In this document: positions 6,788 through 9,991 of the stretch, one piece after another
Layout: each line of letters begins with the position of its first letter
Position numbering within the stretch: the stretch's first letter is position 1
From: Bifidobacterium breve
Lineage (GTDB): Bacteria > Actinomycetota > Actinomycetes > S36-B12
Direction: 5' to 3'
Length of the DNA: 9,991 nt
Assembly: GCA_945900705.1 (NCBI GenBank)
Contig: CAMDKJ010000052.1
Coordinates: 1-9,991 of the forward strand
Notes under the pieces: model-generated
Told to the model about the DNA's origin: nothing
The model's database searches: none
What the model saw: only the letters and a program-made list of their open reading frames with translations
Made by a program: the position numbers and the translations under genes

Positions 6788-6792
6788 CGAAA

Positions 6793-7704
6793 CTACTTAT
6801 GCTGTTCGGCAAGCCAAGGAAGAATAACCGAGTTGAAGTCGTCGGGGGATTCCTCGTGCGGAAAATGCCCAGTTTGCATGGCTTCGAATTCGTAGTTTGC
6901 ACTCACGTACTTGTCACTGCCATTGCAACTTTCTATTAGCACCATCGGGTCCTGAGCTCCGTGAATCTGCAGCACATTCATGTCGATTGGCGCAGACATG
7001 GCTGACATGTACCGCAGGCCATCGGGGCGCAGCAGTGAGCGCACGGACCAACGGTGGTACTCAATCGCGGTGTGGGCGGTGGGCCAGCGCAAGAATGCCG
7101 CGCGGTACATTTCACCAGCCTCATCAACCCACTGCGGTGATGCCGACCACTTAGTTAGTAGCTCGCTAATGCGTTCAGCGTCAGCCTTCATGAATGAATT
7201 CTCGGGCAAGAATGGCAATTGGAAACCTGCTAGGTAACCCAGTTTGCGAAGTTGGCGCGGCCGCAGGGCTGCTCGGCGCATTACCCGTGGATGTGGAGCC
7301 GAAACGGTGACGATGCCACGCACCGCATCAGGTTGGGTTACGGCCATTGACCAAGCGATCAAGCCACCCCAGCCATGACCGATGACAATTGCATCTGATT
7401 CACCTAGACAACGAATTACTCCGGCAACGTCAGCCGAAAGACTGATGGGGTCGTAGCCGTGCGGGGTGTGATCTGAGCCCCCGTAGCCGCGCAGGTCCAT
7501 TGCGATGGCGTGGTAACCAGCCGCCGCCAGGGCGGTTACCTGCTTTCGCCAAGTCCACCAATAGGTCGGGAATCCATGTAAGAGAACCACCGCGGGGCCA
7601 ACCCCTGCCTCAACAACATGAAAGCGTGCGCCGTGAGCGGGCACATCTCGATGGGTCCAGGGCCCTGGTACCCGGATGGCTTGCTCAGGATCAAGAATTG
7701 GCAC
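6793..7704 (-). CDS. Alpha/beta hydrolase, EphE-like, with Gly at the nucleophile position
   Basis: Cytoplasmic alpha/beta-hydrolase-fold protein, 303 residues, of the epoxide-hydrolase / haloalkane-dehalogenase type. Seen: the oxyanion motif LLHGFPTYWWTW (41-52), DLRGYGGSD (70-78), the nucleophile-elbow strand IVIGHGWGGLIAW (106-118), a cap domain (about 140-230) with EYHRWSVRS (216-223), acid-loop Asp252 (HGAQDP) and catalytic-type His280 (TGHFPHEE). In typical relatives the elbow reads GHDWGG or GHSxGG; here residue 111 is Gly, so the usual nucleophile is absent although the acid and His remain. From memory, mycobacterial EphE, in the same gene neighbourhood, has GHADGG at this place, so the change may define the subfamily. 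The start is GTG (7704-7702), the first possible after an in-frame TGA, three bases behind the preceding gene. The substrate is unknown, and activity is uncertain. Confidence 0.85.
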   Translation of the reverse strand: MPILDPEQAIRVPGPWTHRDVPAHGARFHVVEAGVGPAVVLLHGFPTYWWTWRKQVTALAAAGYHAIAMDLRGYGGSDHTPHGYDPISLSADVAGVIRCLGESDAIVIGHGWGGLIAWSMAVTQPDAVRGIVTVSAPHPRVMRRAALRPRQLRKLGYLAGFQLPFLPENSFMKADAERISELLTKWSASPQWVDEAGEMYRAAFLRWPTAHTAIEYHRWSVRSLLRPDGLRYMSAMSAPIDMNVLQIHGAQDPMVLIESCNGSDKYVSANYEFEAMQTGHFPHEESPDDFNSVILPWLAEQHK

Positions 7705-7707
7705 AGT

Positions 7708-8115
7708 TCAGATGCCGGAACTCTCGGGGTTGGTAGCCCCCAGAGCACTAGCTGTGCGGCCAAGCTCATCGATCGTGGCCATTGTCCCGCTTCGCACCTG
7801 GAGAAGTTTCTTGCGCGCGATTAGCCCGGTAATGACGGCGCCGAGAATCAGCAGCAGAGCCACGATCAAGAATCCAAGCCAAGTCTGCAGGCCGAGCTGC
7901 ACTAAGCCGTAAGCGAGTGAAACTAGCAAGAAAATGGTGGCGAGCGAGATCAGTGATAGAGCCGCGATGCCGAGTGCGGCCCCGGCACCGAAGCGTGAAC
8001 CCGCCTTACTGATTTCGTCCTTGGCCAATGCCAACTGCGCCAATGCCAAACGTTGGGCATCAGAAACCACCTTGCTAACCAGCTCGGTGATGCTCGGTTC
8101 GGTCTTAGCTGCCAT
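7708..8115 (-). CDS. Two-TM membrane protein of the Phage_holin_3_6 / DUF1469-like family
   Basis: Membrane protein of 135 residues. An amphipathic N-terminal helix (about 8-40, with repeated ALAQLALAKDE-like composition) is followed by two hydrophobic segments at about 44-72 and 77-99, the basic stop ARKKLLQVR, and a polar C-terminal tail. This architecture matches the actinobacterial proteins labelled phage holin family (Pfam PF07332-like), such as M. tuberculosis Rv3669 in the same neighbourhood (from memory). No endolysin or other phage gene is present, so this is a housekeeping envelope protein and not a lysis gene. The ATG at 8115-8113 has a good GGAGGA at 8126-8121. It lies 20 bases after nhaA and three before the hydrolase start. 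Its role is unknown; an accessory role to the antiporter or in envelope function is inference only. Confidence 0.8.
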   Translation of the reverse strand: MAAKTEPSITELVSKVVSDAQRLALAQLALAKDEISKAGSRFGAGAALGIAALSLISLATIFLLVSLAYGLVQLGLQTWLGFLIVALLLILGAVITGLIARKKLLQVRSGTMATIDELGRTASALGATNPESSGI

Positions 8116-8135
8116 GGTGATCCTCCGGGTAGAGG

Positions 8136-9416
8136 CTACCGTCCGGGCTCCTGCTGGTAAACATCCGGGATTCCGTCGCCGTCCTCATCGCGCTCCTCAA
8201 CCAGCGCGATGGCGGAGAAATGCCGGTTTCGCGTAACCAGCAGCGCCGACGCCAGCAGCGCCGAAGTTATTGACCCGGCGAGGATCGCGGTTTTGGCAGC
8301 GGCGAGCTCAAGAGGGCTATCGCCGTAGGCGACCTCGGCGATGAGCAGTGGCACGGTGAAGCCGACCCCGGCCAGTAGCCCGATCGCTGCGACGTCAAGC
8401 CAAACGAGGGGGGCCGCGAGTGAGGCCTTGGTGAAACGCGCAACAACCCATGAAGCAACTACAACGCCAATGGGTTGTCCGACAACAAGTCCAATGATCA
8501 CGCCCAGTGCGATAGGTGTGGCAAGTACCTCGCTAAGGCCAATGCTCGTGAGGCTAACGCCGACAACACAGAAAGCAAAAACCGGTACACAGAATCCGGC
8601 ACTAAGTGGATGCAATCGATGGCCAACTCGATCGGCGGGGGAACGAACCTCGCCTGGATCATTTCTCACTCGAGTGAGAAGTCCAAGAACCACCCCGGCG
8701 ATTGTTGCGTGGATCCCACTTTCATACATAGAGATCCAGGCCAATAAAGCCAGTGGAACATATAGATAAACCGAGGTAATTCGCCGCCGTTGCGCGAACC
8801 AATAAACCGCGAAGCAGGCTATGCAAGCAAGAATCCACCAGATACTAAATGAGCTCGAATAGAAGATACCGATGACGACTATGGCACCTAAATCATTCAC
8901 GACCGCCAATGTGAGCAGGAAGGCGCGCAATGCGACCGGTACCCGCCGGCCAACTACGGCAAGTACCGCGAGGCCAAATGCGATATCACTAGCCATCGGG
9001 ATACCCCAGCCCCGAGTGGAACCGTCAACGGCGGTCGAATTGATCAAGAAGAAGATGGCTGCCGATAGAGCCATGCCCCCGAGAGCACCGGCGATTGGTA
9101 CAGCGGCTCTAGCGGGTTTAGAAAGTGACCCGAGAACAAATTCATGTTTGAGTTCGAGTCCGACCACGAAGAAGAAAACCGCTAGTAATGCATCGGCAGC
9201 CCAAGCAGATATGGGTAGTGACAGCCACGGTGGTCCAATCTCAGTTTGCACGAAGGCGAAGTAGGTATCGCTCCATACTGAGTTGGCCCAGATCAGCGCA
9301 ACCGCCGCTGCGATGAGAAGCAGTACACCGCCAACGGTTTCGTTGCGTAGTTGCTCGAGAATCCAGCCGCGTTCGCGAAGCGAAGGACGCGCGAGGAAAT
9401 CTTCGGGCGTGGTCAT
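8136..9416 (-). CDS. nhaA: NhaA-family Na+/H+ antiporter with altered core residues and a calcium-loop tail
   Basis: Inner-membrane Na+(Li+)/H+ antiporter of the CPA2 NhaA family, 426 residues and about 12 TM segments between residues 25 and 400. Seen: FFVVGLELKHEF (82-93, with E88 equivalent to E. coli Glu78), IPMASDIAFGLAVLAVVG (139-156, D144 equivalent to Asp133), LLTLAVVNDLGAIVVIG (167-183), SGIHATIAGV (233-242, H236 equivalent to His225) and GLLAGVGFTVPLLIAE (346-361). Unusually, the DD of the ion site (E. coli Asp163-Asp164) is N174-D175, and the Lys300 position in GKPLG reads GQPIG (Q314). Both members of the Asp163-Lys300 pair are therefore neutral, which may change stoichiometry. The polar tail after residue 397 holds DEDGDGIPD (410-418), a DxDxDGxxD calcium-binding loop pattern. 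The ATG at 9416 is ten bases after the acs stop; its Shine-Dalgarno is weak, so coupling with acs is likely. Confidence 0.93.
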   Translation of the reverse strand: MTTPEDFLARPSLRERGWILEQLRNETVGGVLLLIAAAVALIWANSVWSDTYFAFVQTEIGPPWLSLPISAWAADALLAVFFFVVGLELKHEFVLGSLSKPARAAVPIAGALGGMALSAAIFFLINSTAVDGSTRGWGIPMASDIAFGLAVLAVVGRRVPVALRAFLLTLAVVNDLGAIVVIGIFYSSSFSIWWILACIACFAVYWFAQRRRITSVYLYVPLALLAWISMYESGIHATIAGVVLGLLTRVRNDPGEVRSPADRVGHRLHPLSAGFCVPVFAFCVVGVSLTSIGLSEVLATPIALGVIIGLVVGQPIGVVVASWVVARFTKASLAAPLVWLDVAAIGLLAGVGFTVPLLIAEVAYGDSPLELAAAKTAILAGSITSALLASALLVTRNRHFSAIALVEERDEDGDGIPDVYQQEPGR

Positions 9417-9426
9417 CCGCTAATTA

Positions 9427-9991
9427 TCAGTCCTCGCTCTTATTGGTATCAAGGCCGGCTGCGATGAGGGTCATCACTGCTGGGTCAGCAAGTGTGGTGG
9501 AGTCACCGACATCGCGATGTTCGGCGACGTCGCGCAGTAGGCGGCGCATGATTTTGCCGGAGCGTGTCTTCGGTAATTCAGCAACGATCAGGATTTGCCG
9601 CGGTTTGGCGATGGCCCCAATCTCGTGCGCGACATGGTCGCGCAACTCTTTGACAATTGAGGTGCGATCGGAGTCTTCCACAGCCACCCCGCCTTTGAGT
9701 ATTACAAAGGCGACGATGGCTTGCCCGGTGGTCGCATCGGTTGCTCCGACTACAGCAGACTCGGCGACTTTTGGATGTGAGCCGAGCGCAGCTTCAACCT
9801 CGGTAGTTGAGATGCGATGCCCAGATATATTCATCACATCATCGACTCGACCGAGGAGGCGAATTGCGCCGTCATGGTCAAGGCGAGCACCGTCGCCGGC
9901 AAAGTACACATCGGGGAAGTGTTGCCAGTAGGCCTCCCGATAACGCTCGGGATCGCGCCAAATCCCACGCAGCATTGATGGCCAGGGCTCG
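9427..9991 (-). CDS. acs: Acetyl-CoA synthetase, C-terminal 187 residues (N-terminus beyond right edge)
   Basis: AMP-forming acetate-CoA ligase: acetate + ATP + CoA give acetyl-CoA + AMP + PPi, in the cytoplasm. Visible: PWPSMLRGIW entering from the edge, YFAGDGARLD with the ribose-binding Asp, LLGRVDDVMNISGHRIS (the hinge and start of the mobile C-terminal domain), TTEVEAAL, VVGATDATTGQAIVAFV, KPRQILIVAELPKTRSGKIMRR. The Lys of SGK (codon 9555-9553) is the adenylation-step catalytic lysine that is acetylated in the Salmonella enzyme, so control by a Pat/CobB-type acetylation system is possible. The motif match to Acs over other acyl-CoA ligases is strong. It is the first gene seen of the minus-strand operon; any promoter lies outside the window. 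The TGA at 9429-9427 is ten bases before nhaA. Confidence 0.94.
   Translation of the reverse strand, partial: EPWPSMLRGIWRDPERYREAYWQHFPDVYFAGDGARLDHDGAIRLLGRVDDVMNISGHRISTTEVEAALGSHPKVAESAVVGATDATTGQAIVAFVILKGGVAVEDSDRTSIVKELRDHVAHEIGAIAKPRQILIVAELPKTRSGKIMRRLLRDVAEHRDVGDSTTLADPAVMTLIAAGLDTNKSED

Noticed and set aside
7708..8115. Prophage or lysis cassette suggested by the holin-like protein
   Set aside because: No endolysin, structural or integrase genes are nearby. The gene sits in a housekeeping operon, and the family is widespread in actinobacterial chromosomes.
8341..8769. 142-residue plus-strand open frame within nhaA
   Set aside because: It is the antisense shadow of the antiporter, rich in Thr/Ser/Pro as expected from mirrored hydrophobic codons.
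9443..9931. 162-residue plus-strand open frame within acs
   Set aside because: It lies antisense to well-conserved Acs motifs, and no domain is recognised.

Overview
The window looks like a chromosomal stretch of an actinomycete (Actinomycetota) with moderate GC, by eye in the mid-to-upper 50s percent. The basis is gene content and order. The left half matches the mycobacterial and streptomycete glnA4 / aldC / SDR neighbourhood (M. tuberculosis Rv2860c-Rv2857c, from memory). The right half matches the acs / nhaA / holin-like membrane protein / EphE-like hydrolase neighbourhood (M. tuberculosis Rv3667-Rv3670 region, from memory). GTG starts and AGGAGG-type ribosome binding sites fit. No prophage, insertion sequence, CRISPR array, tRNA or rRNA is seen, all complete genes look intact, and no gene-free gap exceeds 300 bases.

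Left module (1-6302), amine uptake and gamma-glutamylation. On the minus strand, a GlnA4-type glutamine-synthetase-like ligase (3426-2062), an aldehyde dehydrogenase (2019-661) and a short-chain dehydrogenase (616 to beyond the left edge) follow one another with gaps of 42-44 bases. On the plus strand, starting from the same 150-base divergent control region, lie a choline/ethanolamine-kinase-like phosphotransferase (3577-4503) and an amino acid/choline-type APC permease (4653-6302). The simplest reading is that an amine, possibly ethanolamine, is imported by the permease. It would then be either phosphorylated or coupled to glutamate by the ligase, and oxidised stepwise by an alcohol and an aldehyde dehydrogenase while the gamma-glutamyl group protects the nitrogen. 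The amidase that would release glutamate is not in this window. The permease leader holds two adjacent hairpins.

A 15-bp-stem terminator (6366-6410) separates the convergent halves.

Right module (6404-9991, all minus strand), acetate activation and ion/pH homeostasis. The C-terminal part of acetyl-CoA synthetase (entering from the right edge) is followed by an NhaA-family Na+/H+ antiporter, a two-TM holin-superfamily-like membrane protein, an EphE-like alpha/beta hydrolase and a DUF309 protein. Gaps are only 3-20 bases, so this is almost certainly one operon. Two proteins here carry unusual key residues. The antiporter has Asn and Gln where E. coli NhaA has the Asp163-Lys300 pair, and it ends in a DxDxDGxxD calcium-loop motif. 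The hydrolase has Gly where the catalytic nucleophile should be.
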